From NCBI RefSeq assembly GCF_014610845.1, contig NZ_JABTCG010000001.1, forward strand, positions 124,001-188,000: a stretch of DNA of 64,000 bases, given 5' to 3'. Below the pieces are notes generated by a model. The model was not told the origin of the DNA, ran no database searches, and saw only the letters and a program-made list of their open reading frames with translations. Position numbers and translations under genes: made by a program. Position 1 is the stretch's first letter. The number at the start of each line of letters is the position of its first letter. Shown one piece after another: positions 44,662-54,346 of the stretch. Source of the DNA: Maribacter arenosus. GTDB lineage: Bacteria > Bacteroidota > Bacteroidia > Flavobacteriales > Flavobacteriaceae.

Positions 44662-46065
44662 CTATTCAGTAACGGCACGATAGGCATTCACCCTTCCTTG
44701 ACCGTGGTATAGACTGCTTCCATTACCATCTATCTTATCTGCGGTATTGGTTATTTGCTTTATAACTGCATGTGGATCCATTTGCCCTCCATTCTTACCG
44801 ATAATCAAGGCAGCAACGCCGGCAACGTGTGGGGATGCCATACTTGTACCTGCACTCCAGCTCCAACCTCCAGGAATTGTACTTAAGACCATATCATAAT
44901 ACCAAAAATCACTAGGGCTATCGAAATCACCTCCAGGCGCGGAAACGGTAACATGGCTTCTTCCATAATCCGTATAACTCGCGGGTACGTCTAAATCCGT
45001 AGTAGGATTTTCGTACCAGCTTTCAGGTGCCGTGGCAGAAACAGAGATTACGTTGTTTAAACTGGCAGGTAGTTTAATGGTAGAACCGTTTCCGTCAAAA
45101 TTAGTATACCCATTACCAGCAGAAACTACAATGGTAGCCCCATTTCTATAGGCATAATTAATTGCCCTTTGTTGCGCATGTATCACTTCTTGTATGTATT
45201 TAGAGGGAATTTTATCTGTCAAATTACCATCCTCATCATAAAATTTACCATTTTTATTTAAGGTTGCTCCTAAACTCATGTTTATAATGTCTGCCCCGAT
45301 CTCTGCCGCATATACGATTCCAGCATTTATCCAGCTAAAGGCACCTGACCCTGAAAATTCCGAAAGTACTTTTACGGCCACAATTTCAGCATTCGGCGCA
45401 ACCCCTATGACTCCAAATTCGTTGTCGGCCGCTGCGATGGTCCCAGCAACGTGGGTCCCGTGATTGAAGTAGAAGCCTGGTTGTACTTGCCAATCTTCTC
45501 CAGGAACAAATGATTCACTTAGATCTGTATTTAAGTTGGGAGCTAAATCTGGATGTGTCCCATCTATTCCAGAATCCAAAACCGCCACTCGTACACCTGC
45601 TCCTGTCTGGCCTGTATTCCAAGCTTCTGGGGCATCAATGGCATCCATTCCCCATAAATCTTCAAAGAACCACTCGTCACTACCGATACTTTCAGGAGAG
45701 GCTTCAGGATGTAGTTGTGGATCGATCCATTGTACATTCAAGTCAGGTACCACTGATCGAACATTTCCCTTTTTAGAAATTTTATTGCTGACATTTTCGC
45801 TTGAAGAAACGACTACAACCCCAATTTCCGGGATAACGGACTTTACGGTCGCCCCTAAACTTTCCATTTCGGACTCAAAACCATCGGGAATACTTTCGGC
45901 CTTTAAAATAACCATATAATCTTTATTGGAAGAGGACTTCGCATAAACCGCATTGAGCTCCGCTTCGTCTGAGATATTGGTTTCAGTTGAGCATGAGACA
46001 AAAAATAAGGAGGCTAAGAAAAAGGGTAAATAAATTTTTTTCAAGAGTGTAAGGCTTTTTTTCAT
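44662..46065 (-). CDS. S8 family subtilisin-like serine peptidase, lipoprotein
   Basis: A 467-residue secreted protease. Signal peptide ends in a lipobox (LFFVSCS). Residues about 45-110 resemble an inhibitor-I9 propeptide (DYMVILKAESIPDGFESEMES). The catalytic triad is visible: Asp in VAVLDSGIDGTHPDL (about 164), His in NHGTHVAGTIAA (about 202) and Ser in GTSMASPHVAG (about 407). No T9SS tail follows. I start at the ATG at 46065. A 9-bp-arm inverted repeat stands 45-70 bp upstream, overlapping the promoter. Confidence 0.93.
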   Translation of the reverse strand: MKKSLTLLKKIYLPFFLASLFFVSCSTETNISDEAELNAVYAKSSSNKDYMVILKAESIPDGFESEMESLGATVKSVIPEIGVVVVSSSENVSNKISKKGNVRSVVPDLNVQWIDPQLHPEASPESIGSDEWFFEDLWGMDAIDAPEAWNTGQTGAGVRVAVLDSGIDGTHPDLAPNLNTDLSESFVPGEDWQVQPGFYFNHGTHVAGTIAAADNEFGVIGVAPNAEIVAVKVLSEFSGSGAFSWINAGIVYAAEIGADIINMSLGATLNKNGKFYDEDGNLTDKIPSKYIQEVIHAQQRAINYAYRNGATIVVSAGNGYTNFDGNGSTIKLPASLNNVISVSATAPESWYENPTTDLDVPASYTDYGRSHVTVSAPGGDFDSPSDFWYYDMVLSTIPGGWSWSAGTSMASPHVAGVAALIIGKNGGQMDPHAVIKQITNTADKIDGNGSSLYHGQGRVNAYRAVTE

Positions 46066-46109
46066 TTTTCTATTAGTTTTAGATTTAAGGCTTGAAAGAA
46101 CTAAAAATC

Positions 46110-46135
46110 TTAACAATATCCAAATGTATTGTTAA
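46110..46135. promoter_or_regulatory. Inverted repeat upstream of the subtilase gene
   Basis: TTAACAATA, eight bases, TATTGTTAA: perfect 9-bp arms. Its centre contains TACATTTG on the minus strand, a -7 match at 46121-46128; another -7 match, TATATTTG, lies at 46143-46150. A likely operator, regulator unknown. Confidence 0.45.
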
Positions 46136-46200
46136 AAAAATACAAATATATCTGTAAATATTTAGAAGAACTTGGCAATGTCTTAGCATACTCAAATTAA

Positions 46201-46235
46201 AAAACCGCCCTGACGATACTGTCTGGACGGTTTTT
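46201..46235 (-). terminator. Terminator after the fad operon
   Basis: AAAACCGcCC pairs with GGaCGGTTTT (one mismatch) around an inner GAC/GTC stem, with a T-run on the plus side and A-run on the minus side, 32 bp after the acyl-CoA dehydrogenase stop. Confidence 0.75.
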
Positions 46236-46266
46236 ACTTCTGAATAATCAAAAGTCTCAATTTGAA

Positions 46267-48078
46267 TTAGTCAAAGGTGTAACCATTATCTGCAGCTACC
46301 TTATCGGCAATTTGGGTACGTAAGGCCACTACATTGGGGTTATTCGTATATTTTGTGAAACGTTTAAGTCCCATAAGCATCATGCGTTGCTCATCACCTT
46401 CAGCAAAAGAAATGATGGCTTCCTTGCCTTTGGAAATAGCGATTTCAACAGCATTGTACAAGTAAAGTCTAGACATCGCAATTTGAATGGCCTGGGCTTC
46501 TTCTCCAAAACGCTTGGCGTTTTTTTCTGTTCTAAGCAGGGCAGATTCCGCAATATATATCTGAATAAGGATATCGGCGGCGGACATCATCAGTTGTTGA
46601 TGATTTTCCAAATCTGGACCAAATTTTTGAACGGCACTACCGGCTACCATAAGGAATACCTTTTTCAATCTTGCGATTAAATCTTTTTCTTCGGCAAAAA
46701 GTTCTGAAAAATCAGGGGTATCAAACGAAGGAATTCCCATTAATTCTTCACCGACCTTTGTTGCGGGACCTAAAAGATCCACATGTCCTTTCATCGCTTT
46801 TTTGACCAGCATGCCAACCACCAACATGCGGTTGATTTCGTTGGTACCTTCATAAATTCGCGATATTCTGGCATCTCTCCATGCTTTTTCCATCGGTGCA
46901 TCCGCGCTGAAACCCATACCTCCGAAAATCTGTATGCCCTCATCCGTAGTACTTTGAACATGTTCTGAAACCGCGACTTTTAAAATAGAACATTCGATGG
47001 CATATTCTTCGACCCCTTTTAGTTCAGCTTCTTGATGTGAATTTCCATCAGCCTCACGAAGGGCAATCCTATCCTCAATATTCTTGGCGGCGCGGTAACT
47101 GGCCGATTCCCCAGCATAGGTATTCGTGGCCATTTCGGCAATCTTTGCTTTTATCGCCCCAAAATTGATAATCGACGTCTTGAATTGTTTGCGCTCATTG
47201 GCATATTTCACAGATTCGCCTATGACACGGCGTTGTGCCTCCAAACAAGCGGCAGCCAACTTAATACGTCCAATGTTCAAGGCATTCATGGCTATTTTAA
47301 AACCATTGCCCCGCTCGGACAACATATTTTCAACGGGCACCTTGGTTTCGTTGAAAAATACTTGACGGGTAGAGGAGGAGTGTATCCCTAACTTTTTTTC
47401 TTCATCCCCTAGGGAAATTCCATTTTCAGGATCATTTTCAACTATAAAGCCAGTGATATACTTATCATCTTCGATTCGGGCAAAAACGATGAACATATTG
47501 CAAAATCCAGCATTGGAGATCCACATTTTCTGCCCTGAAATAGTGTAATAAGTGCCGTCTTTTGACAAAACTGCCTTGGTTTTACCTGAATTTGCATCAG
47601 ATCCAGCACCAGGTTCTGTAAGACAATAAGCGCCGAACCATTCACCGGTAGCCAATCTTGGCACGTATTTTTGTTTTTGTGCTTCAGTACCATATAAAGT
47701 AATGGGCATTGTTCCAATACCAGTATGGGCGCCAAAGGCAGTACTGAAAGACCCTGTGGCTCCCGAAATATAGTCACACACCAACATGGTAGATACGAAA
47801 CCCATTCCCATTCCGCCATAAGCTTCGGGTACAGCCACTGATAAAAGTCCCAGTTCACCTGCTTTGCGCATACAGGCTTCCGTATAGGCATAGTCTTTCT
47901 TTTCGAAGCGTTCCCAATGTGCCCATAGTTCGCGATCAACAAATTCCTTGGTGCTATCCCGCATCATTCGCTGTTCTTCGGACAAATCCTCCAATGTAAA
48001 AACATCTTCACATTTGGTTTCTTTAACCAAGAATTGTCCGCCTCTTAGTAAATCTTCGTTTTTTGTTTCGGTGCTCAT
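46267..48078 (-). CDS. Acyl-CoA dehydrogenase
   Basis: A 603-residue flavoenzyme that makes the 2,3-trans double bond in the first step of beta-oxidation. N-terminal helical domain (EDLSEEQRMMRDSTKEFVDREL), mid beta-domain (CLTEPGAGSDANSGKT, KMWISNAG) and C-terminal domain with catalytic Glu near IYEGTNEINRMLVVGMLV. A C-terminal extension beyond 420 is usual in Bacteroidota enzymes of this length. It is the last gene of the fad operon, 24 bp after fadA. Confidence 0.93.
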   Translation of the reverse strand: MSTETKNEDLLRGGQFLVKETKCEDVFTLEDLSEEQRMMRDSTKEFVDRELWAHWERFEKKDYAYTEACMRKAGELGLLSVAVPEAYGGMGMGFVSTMLVCDYISGATGSFSTAFGAHTGIGTMPITLYGTEAQKQKYVPRLATGEWFGAYCLTEPGAGSDANSGKTKAVLSKDGTYYTISGQKMWISNAGFCNMFIVFARIEDDKYITGFIVENDPENGISLGDEEKKLGIHSSSTRQVFFNETKVPVENMLSERGNGFKIAMNALNIGRIKLAAACLEAQRRVIGESVKYANERKQFKTSIINFGAIKAKIAEMATNTYAGESASYRAAKNIEDRIALREADGNSHQEAELKGVEEYAIECSILKVAVSEHVQSTTDEGIQIFGGMGFSADAPMEKAWRDARISRIYEGTNEINRMLVVGMLVKKAMKGHVDLLGPATKVGEELMGIPSFDTPDFSELFAEEKDLIARLKKVFLMVAGSAVQKFGPDLENHQQLMMSAADILIQIYIAESALLRTEKNAKRFGEEAQAIQIAMSRLYLYNAVEIAISKGKEAIISFAEGDEQRMMLMGLKRFTKYTNNPNVVALRTQIADKVAADNGYTFD

Positions 48079-48102
48079 AGTCTTAAATTTTTTTAAGCTT
48101 TT

Positions 48103-49293
48103 TTATTTTAAAAATTCGTAGATACCGGCGGCTCCTTGTCCTGTACCTACGCACATAGTTACCATTCCGTATTTACCTTGCATATTTCTTTTTCGCATTT
48201 CGTCAAATAACTGTACGGATAATTTTGCCCCAGTACATCCCAATGGATGGCCTAAAGCAATGGCACCTCCATTTACATTGACAATATCCTGATTAAGATC
48301 CAACTCCCTTATGACGGCAAGGGATTGGGAGGCGAAGGCTTCATTAAGTTCAATTAATTCAATATCATCTTGTTTCAGTCCGGCTTGTTTCAATGCCTTC
48401 GGTACTGCTGCGACCGGTCCGATTCCCATAATTCTTGGGGGAACTCCTGCAGCGGCATAATTGACCAAACGTGCTATGGGCTCCAATTTCAGTTCCTTAA
48501 CCATTTCCTCGTTCATCACCAGAACAAAGGCTGCGCCATCACTCATTTGTGAAGAATTACCTGCAGTAACACTTCCACCGGCGGCAAACACAGGCCTTAA
48601 TTTTGCCAATGCTTCAAGATTCGTGCCTTTTCTAGGCCCTTCATCCTTTTTCACGGTATATTTTTTTGTGGCTTTTTTACCATTTTCATCCAGATAGGTT
48701 TGTTCAACGTCTATGGGTACAATTTGTTCTTGAAAACGGTCTTCTGCTTGGGCCTTTAATGCTTTCATATGGGAATTGTAGGCAAACTCATCCTGATCTT
48801 CCCGGGAAACCTTAAAATCATTCGCTACGGCTTCAGCGGTATTTCCCATGCCCCAGTAATAATCTTCATGACCTGATTTCACAAGGTCATAATTCAGTTC
48901 GGTCTTGTACCCCGTCATCGGGACAGAACTCATACTCTCTGCGCCCCCGGCAATAATACAGTCCGCCATTCCTGCTTGGATTTTTGCAGTCGCGATACCG
49001 ATGGTTTCAATCCCAGACGAACAAAATCGGTTAACGGTCACCCCAGGAACATCAACAATATCCAACCCCATCAAGGAGATTAATCTTGCCATGTTAAGGC
49101 CTTGAGAACCTTCGGGCATGGCGTTGCCTACAATGACATCATCAATTCGCTTTTTGTCAAAATCCGGTAATTCCTTCATCATGTATTCTATGGTCTCGGC
49201 AGCCAATTCATCGGTCCGCTTAAAACGGAATACTCCTTTTGGGGCTTTACCTACCGCCGTCCTATATGCTTTTACTATGTATGCTGTTTTCAT
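48103..49293 (-). CDS. fadA: Acetyl-CoA C-acyltransferase (3-ketoacyl-CoA thiolase)
   Basis: A 396-residue thiolase for the last beta-oxidation step. Acyl-carrying Cys91 in NRFCSSGIETIGIA; His in GGAIALGHPLGCTGAKL; second Cys in TMCVGTGQGAAGIYE. It begins 4 bp after the fused dehydrogenase/hydratase gene and is clearly co-transcribed with it. Degradative rather than biosynthetic use follows from the operon context. Confidence 0.95.
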   Translation of the reverse strand: MKTAYIVKAYRTAVGKAPKGVFRFKRTDELAAETIEYMMKELPDFDKKRIDDVIVGNAMPEGSQGLNMARLISLMGLDIVDVPGVTVNRFCSSGIETIGIATAKIQAGMADCIIAGGAESMSSVPMTGYKTELNYDLVKSGHEDYYWGMGNTAEAVANDFKVSREDQDEFAYNSHMKALKAQAEDRFQEQIVPIDVEQTYLDENGKKATKKYTVKKDEGPRKGTNLEALAKLRPVFAAGGSVTAGNSSQMSDGAAFVLVMNEEMVKELKLEPIARLVNYAAAGVPPRIMGIGPVAAVPKALKQAGLKQDDIELIELNEAFASQSLAVIRELDLNQDIVNVNGGAIALGHPLGCTGAKLSVQLFDEMRKRNMQGKYGMVTMCVGTGQGAAGIYEFLK

Positions 49294-49297
49294 GTTT

Positions 49298-51703
49298 TTA
49301 ATTTCTTAAAGGTTTGCCGGTTTTAAGCATATGCTGAATTCTTTCCAAAGTCTTACGCTCAGAACATAGACTCAAGAATGCCTCTCGTTCTAAATCCAAT
49401 AAATATTGCTCGCTTACCAAAGTAGGTTCGGATAAATCGCCACCCGCCATGACATAGGCCAGTTTATTCGCTATTTTCTGATCGTGTTCACTGATATAAT
49501 TACTGGCTTCCATTGCATCGGTGCCTACTAGAAACATACCCAAAGCCTGTTTACCAAGAACTTTGATGTCTTTTCTTTTAACCGGTTGTGTATAACCGAC
49601 TTCAGCCATCAATTTAGCATGGGCCTTGGCTGTAGCTATTTGTCGGTCTTTGTTCACAACAACAATATCCTTGCCTTTTTGAAGAATTCCTAAGTCATAC
49701 GCTTCATAGGCAGAAGTGGATACTTTGGCCATACCAATGGTCAAGAAATACTCTTGAAGCACATTCAGTTCCACATCGTTCTTTTTAAAGGTATCTGCGG
49801 CTCTTAAGGCAAACTCCTTTGATCCACCACCTCCTGGAATAACACCAACCCCAAATTCAACCAGACCTATATAGGTTTCTGCGGCCGCTACTACTTTGTC
49901 GGCATGCAAGGATAACTCACAACCCCCACCCAAGCACATTCCATGTGGTGCTGAAACTGTTGGGATCGATGAATAACGCATACGCATCATGGTGTCCTGG
50001 AACATTTTAATAGCCATATTGAGCTCATCATACTCTTGCTCAACCGCCATCATGAAAATCATTCCGATATTGGCACCCACAGAAAAATTGGCTGCTTGGT
50101 TACCGATGACCAAGCCTTGGAAATCTCTCTCGGCTAAATCAACTGCCTTGTTCAAGCCCGCCAAAACATCACCTCCTATGGTGTTCATTTTCGACTGGAA
50201 TTCTATGTTCAAAATTCCGTCGCCAAGATCTTCGATCACACAACCACTATTTTTAAAGACCTCATTCGATTTACGTATGTTATCCAAAATAATGAATGAA
50301 TCCTGTCCTGGGACTTTGTCCATTGTTTTTGTAGGAATGTTGTAAAAATAAGTAGCGCCCTCTTTCACAGAATAAAAGGAGTTGATACCGGACGCAGCCA
50401 TTTCAGTGACCCAAGCTGCTGGTTCTTGCCCTTCATCTTTCATTATTGCCAAACCTTTATCAAGGCCTATGGCATCCCAAATTTGAAAAGGACCATTTTC
50501 CCAACCAAAACCGGCCTTCATGGCATCATCGATCTTATAAAGTTCATCGGTTATCTCAGGAATTCTATGTGAAACATAAGCGAACAATGCGGCAAAACTC
50601 TTCCGGTAGAATTCACCAGCTTTGTCTTTACCGGCAACAAGTACTTTAAATCGATCTACGACTTTATCGATAGTCTTTGTCAATTCAAGTGTGGCGAATT
50701 TGGCACTTTTTTTAGATCGATAATCCATCGTATCCAAATCCAATGTCAATATCTCGCTAGTACCATCCTTTCCTTTGATTTTTTTATAAAAACCTTGATT
50801 GGTCTTACTTCCCAACCATTTATTTTCCACCATGGTATTGATGAAATCTGGCAGCTTGAAAAGCTTATGCCTTTCATCATCTGGACAATTTTCATAAATG
50901 CCATTGGCCACATGTACCAATGTATCCAAACCAACAACGTCAACAGTTCTGAAAGTAGCCGATTTAGGTCTTCCAATCACAGGCCCTGTCAATTTATCGA
51001 CCTCCTCAACGGTCATCCCCATTTCCTTCACCATGTGGAACAGGCTTTGAATGCTAAAGATCCCTATTCTGTTGCCTATAAAGGCTGGAGTATCTTTGGC
51101 AATTACCGAAGTTTTACCCAAGAATTTTTCACCATACCCATTAAGGAACTCCAACACCTCTGGTGCTGTTTCTGGGCCTGGGATGATTTCGAACAATTTT
51201 AAATACCGTGCAGGATTGAAAAAGTGGGTGCCACAGAAATGTTTCTGGAAATCCTCGCTTCGCCCTTCGGACATGAATTTAATAGGAATACCCGATGTAT
51301 TTGAAGTGATCAAGGTTCCAGGGGTTCTATATTTCTCCAGATTTTCAAAAACCTTTTTCTTTATATCCAACCGCTCTACCACAACTTCAATGATCCAATC
51401 GACCTTAGCTACTTTGGATATGTCATCTTCCAAATTTCCCGTCGTTATGCGTTGTGAGAATTTTTGATGATAGATAGGAGAGGGTTTGGACTTCAAGGCT
51501 GCCGCTAGGGAGTTGTTGACCAGTCGATTGCGAACCACTTTATCTTCTAGGGTGAGCCCCATTGCCCTTTCTTTTTCATCAAGTTCCCGTGGAACGATAT
51601 CAAGCAAAAGAACCTCGACGCCGATATTGGCGAAATGGCATGCAATACCACTTCCCATTATTCCAGAACCAATTACCGCTACTTTTTTAATATGCTTGTT
51701 CAT
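49298..51703 (-). CDS. 3-hydroxyacyl-CoA dehydrogenase/enoyl-CoA hydratase fusion (FadB-like)
   Basis: An 801-residue enzyme. It begins with the NAD-binding Rossmann fold (VAVIGSGIMGSGIACHFANIGV) and the 3-hydroxyacyl-CoA dehydrogenase domains (ITSNTSGIPIKFMSEGR, CGTHFFNPARYLKLFEIIPG). The crotonase/hydratase domain is at about 520-720 (DFQGLVIGNQAANFSVGANIGM, APHGMCLGGGCEL, VGVIPGGGGSKEF). The domain order is that of Bacillus FadN, not E. coli FadB. It follows marR by 33 bp. Confidence 0.94.
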   Translation of the reverse strand: MNKHIKKVAVIGSGIMGSGIACHFANIGVEVLLLDIVPRELDEKERAMGLTLEDKVVRNRLVNNSLAAALKSKPSPIYHQKFSQRITTGNLEDDISKVAKVDWIIEVVVERLDIKKKVFENLEKYRTPGTLITSNTSGIPIKFMSEGRSEDFQKHFCGTHFFNPARYLKLFEIIPGPETAPEVLEFLNGYGEKFLGKTSVIAKDTPAFIGNRIGIFSIQSLFHMVKEMGMTVEEVDKLTGPVIGRPKSATFRTVDVVGLDTLVHVANGIYENCPDDERHKLFKLPDFINTMVENKWLGSKTNQGFYKKIKGKDGTSEILTLDLDTMDYRSKKSAKFATLELTKTIDKVVDRFKVLVAGKDKAGEFYRKSFAALFAYVSHRIPEITDELYKIDDAMKAGFGWENGPFQIWDAIGLDKGLAIMKDEGQEPAAWVTEMAASGINSFYSVKEGATYFYNIPTKTMDKVPGQDSFIILDNIRKSNEVFKNSGCVIEDLGDGILNIEFQSKMNTIGGDVLAGLNKAVDLAERDFQGLVIGNQAANFSVGANIGMIFMMAVEQEYDELNMAIKMFQDTMMRMRYSSIPTVSAPHGMCLGGGCELSLHADKVVAAAETYIGLVEFGVGVIPGGGGSKEFALRAADTFKKNDVELNVLQEYFLTIGMAKVSTSAYEAYDLGILQKGKDIVVVNKDRQIATAKAHAKLMAEVGYTQPVKRKDIKVLGKQALGMFLVGTDAMEASNYISEHDQKIANKLAYVMAGGDLSEPTLVSEQYLLDLEREAFLSLCSERKTLERIQHMLKTGKPLRN

Positions 51704-51736
51704 GTGGTTAAAGCTGTATTAATTAGTTTTTGAATG

Positions 51737-52171
51737 TTAATCATATATTTTCTTTTCTGCCAAAAGTTTGTTTATGGTATCCATAACTTCAAAAAAGCAG
51801 TCTAACTTTTCTTGGGGAACATGGGTCCTTACGACCTCGTTAAACCTTATAACTGCATTTTTGGAGTCCATTCTTTTCTCCAAACCGAAATCGGTCAGAT
51901 GGATCAACACTCCTCTACCATCATTAGGATTTGGTTTTCTGACTATCAACCCCTTGTCTTCCATACTTTTAAGAATCCTAGAAAGACTTGTTGCTTCCAT
52001 ACCCATTTTAGGGCCTAAGGCGGTAGAGGGCGTTCCTGTTTTAGGATCAATACTTAATAAAGTAAAGCCGACCGCCATGGTCGAATCATACGTCTTCGCC
52101 TGTTCATTGTACATTCTTGCTACTGCCTGCCATGTGGCTCTCAAGACATAGTCAATGGTTACTTCTTTCAT
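51737..52171 (-). CDS. MarR family regulator of the fad operon
   Basis: A 144-residue winged-helix regulator: dimer helices, then the DNA-binding region (LGPKMGMEATSLSRILKSMEDKGLIV and a wing RKPNPNDGRGVLIHLT). I use the ATG at 52171; a TTG at 52192 would add seven residues. It is the first gene of marR-fadB-fadA-acyl-CoA dehydrogenase, and a perfect 18-bp palindrome overlaps its promoter. It probably represses the operon until an acyl-CoA or fatty-acid signal binds. Confidence 0.93.
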   Translation of the reverse strand: MKEVTIDYVLRATWQAVARMYNEQAKTYDSTMAVGFTLLSIDPKTGTPSTALGPKMGMEATSLSRILKSMEDKGLIVRKPNPNDGRGVLIHLTDFGLEKRMDSKNAVIRFNEVVRTHVPQEKLDCFFEVMDTINKLLAEKKIYD

Positions 52172-52189
52172 ATGGGACCTATTGGCAAC

Positions 52190-52197
52190 CAAATATA
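52190..52197 (-). promoter_or_regulatory. -7 box of the marR-fad operon
   Basis: TATATTTG on the minus strand is a perfect -7 match 18 bp before the ATG at 52171; the leader would be about 12 bases. The palindrome at 52206-52223 lies just upstream, in the -33/-7 spacer. Confidence 0.55.
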
Positions 52198-52205
52198 TAA
52201 AAAAA

Positions 52206-52223
52206 TACTATGCATGCATAGTA
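52206..52223. promoter_or_regulatory. Perfect 18-bp palindrome, probable MarR operator
   Basis: TACTATGCATGCATAGTA reads the same on both strands (9-bp half-sites with no spacer). It begins 8 bp upstream of the -7 box of the marR-fad operon, so binding would block RNA polymerase. Autoregulation by the neighbouring MarR is inference. Confidence 0.65.
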
Positions 52224-52298
52224 AATAAACATAAAATGATAATCATAAGTTGATTTTACTTCGAAGATCGTTAAAATGAAACGCTATTCAATGAGGCC

Positions 52299-54092
52299 CT
52301 AATGTCCATAGATATCCTTGTAGAGATCACGGTAGATTTCTTTTATCGCCTTTCTCTTCAGTTTCATGGTAGGGGTAAGGTGCCCCTTGTCTATCGTCCA
52401 TGTATCGGGTGTCAATCTAAAGTCTTTGACTTTTTCCCATTTCGCAAAATTGGTATTGGCATGATCTATTTCTTCCTGATAACGTGCAAGAACCTTTTCA
52501 TTGGTTACCACATCCTGCATGGTGGTAAAATTCAGATTATGTCTTTTGCCCCATTCTTTGATAAATGTAAAATCTGGTTGGATCAGGGCAGCCGGCATTT
52601 TCTCACCCTCTCCAATGACCATGACCTGTTCAATGAAGCGAGATTGCTTTAATTCATTTTCAATTAAGGCGGGAGCAACATATTTACCGCCCGATGTTTT
52701 GAACATTTCTTTCTTGCGATCGGTAATTTTTAGAAATCCCTCGGAATCCATTTCCCCAATATCCCCCGTGTGAAAATAGTCCCCTGTCATCACTGTGGCT
52801 GTTTTCTCCGGATCTTTGTAATAGCCAAGCATAATATTGGGACCCTTTGCTAAAATCTCCCCATCCTCGGCTATTTTCACCTCAACATTGTCGATTACCC
52901 TGCCAACAGTGCCGATTCGAAAACCGCCGTTCCTTTGGTCATTTACCGAAATCACCGGAGAGGTTTCTGTTAACCCATATCCTTCCATAATGGGCATTTG
53001 CGCCGCCGCAAAAATCCGTGTCAATCGCGGTTGAAGGGCTGCACTACCCGATACCATGAGCTCTAATCCGCCCCCTAGGGCTTCTTGCCATTTACTGAAG
53101 ATAAGTTTACGGGCCAGCTTCAATTTTTGTTCGTACCACCAGCCGTTCGCACCATAAGGTTCATATTTAAGCCCAACATCTACGGCCCAAAAGAAAATGG
53201 CTTTTTTTATTCCGGTTAATTCACTGCCCTTTGACACAATTTTATCAAACACCTTTTCGTAGAGTCTTGGCACCGCGGTCATGATATTTGGTTTAACCTC
53301 TTTCAGGTTTTCGGTCATTTTTTCCAAGGACTCTGCGAAATGGATCTCAACCCCACAATACTGGTATAGATAGAGTATCATACGTTCGAACACATGGCAA
53401 ACAGGCAGAAAACTAAGGGCTTTTGTTTTCCCCATTGCAATGGGTACCCTTTTTTCACTATCTATGACATTCGAAACAATATTATGGTGGGAAAGCATTA
53501 CGCCCTTCGGCTTTCCCGTTGTACCCGAAGTATATATTAAAGTTGCGAGATCACCAGGTGCAACCTGACCCTTTCTTTTTTCAATCTCGGGCTGGTTCGA
53601 AGTATCTTTTCCTAATTGCAATACCTCTTTCCAGTTCTTGCAACCATCAATATGATCAAAACAAAATACTTCTTTTAGTTTTGGGACATTGTCTTTGATT
53701 TTATTGACTTTGTCAAGGACTTCAGCACAAGAGACAAAACAATATTTGGCCTCGCTATGGTTAAGTATATATTCGTAATCTTCTTCCGAAATTGTTGGAT
53801 AAATAGGCACGTTTTGGGCTCCAACCTGTAATACCCCGATATCGACCACATTCCATTCCGTTCGATTGGTCATTGAAATCACGGCGATCTTATCATTTTT
53901 GCCAACTCCCAATTGTAATAATCCCCGGCTTATCGCATTGGCTTGATCAATATATTCTTGGGAAGAAGTGCTGACCCATTGGCCATCATACTTAGTTACA
54001 AAGGCATTTTTAAGATTGTATTTTTCCAATTGATAGTATGGAAAATCGAAAAGTCTGGTAATCTCTGACATACGTAGTTTCGAATTGATCAT
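52299..54092 (-). CDS. Long-chain acyl-CoA synthetase (AMP-forming)
   Basis: A 597-residue adenylating enzyme that activates fatty acids to acyl-CoA, feeding the fad operon just downstream. ATP/AMP motif TLIYTSGTTGKPKGVMLSH, acyl-enzyme core EGYGLTETSPVI, and the C-terminal KITDRKKEMFKTSGGKYVAP. It has no membrane or signal segment. Two start codons are close: ATG at 54092 and at 54071 (MSEITRLFDFPY); the longer is reported. It is transcribed from its own region and is 127 bp upstream of marR. Confidence 0.92.
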   Translation of the reverse strand: MINSKLRMSEITRLFDFPYYQLEKYNLKNAFVTKYDGQWVSTSSQEYIDQANAISRGLLQLGVGKNDKIAVISMTNRTEWNVVDIGVLQVGAQNVPIYPTISEEDYEYILNHSEAKYCFVSCAEVLDKVNKIKDNVPKLKEVFCFDHIDGCKNWKEVLQLGKDTSNQPEIEKRKGQVAPGDLATLIYTSGTTGKPKGVMLSHHNIVSNVIDSEKRVPIAMGKTKALSFLPVCHVFERMILYLYQYCGVEIHFAESLEKMTENLKEVKPNIMTAVPRLYEKVFDKIVSKGSELTGIKKAIFFWAVDVGLKYEPYGANGWWYEQKLKLARKLIFSKWQEALGGGLELMVSGSAALQPRLTRIFAAAQMPIMEGYGLTETSPVISVNDQRNGGFRIGTVGRVIDNVEVKIAEDGEILAKGPNIMLGYYKDPEKTATVMTGDYFHTGDIGEMDSEGFLKITDRKKEMFKTSGGKYVAPALIENELKQSRFIEQVMVIGEGEKMPAALIQPDFTFIKEWGKRHNLNFTTMQDVVTNEKVLARYQEEIDHANTNFAKWEKVKDFRLTPDTWTIDKGHLTPTMKLKRKAIKEIYRDLYKDIYGH

Positions 54093-54185
54093 TGCAAAAT
54101 AGGAAAAGCAGTTGGGATTCTAAAATGGGTTTGACAAATTAAGGCTTTATTTTTTATGATAATATCAATTTGCAAGTGATTTAAT

Positions 54186-54203
54186 ATCGATTTAAAAATC
54201 GAT
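54186..54203. promoter_or_regulatory. Inverted repeat in the divergent region before the acyl-CoA synthetase gene
   Basis: ATCGATTT, two bases, AAATCGAT: perfect 8-bp arms, centred 102 bp from the synthetase start and about 150 bp from the divergent lipoprotein start. A possible operator, or chance in AT-rich DNA. Confidence 0.35.
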
Positions 54204-54346
54204 TTTGGATACATCCCATTCAAATCATAGGTAGATTTCCCCTATTTTATGTTGTTTATGCGGGGACTGCTGTTGTTAAGCTAAGATTTGAAGTGCCCAG
54301 ACAATTCTTTTATTATGTTCACGTAAGCAATAAAAATTTAACTAGG

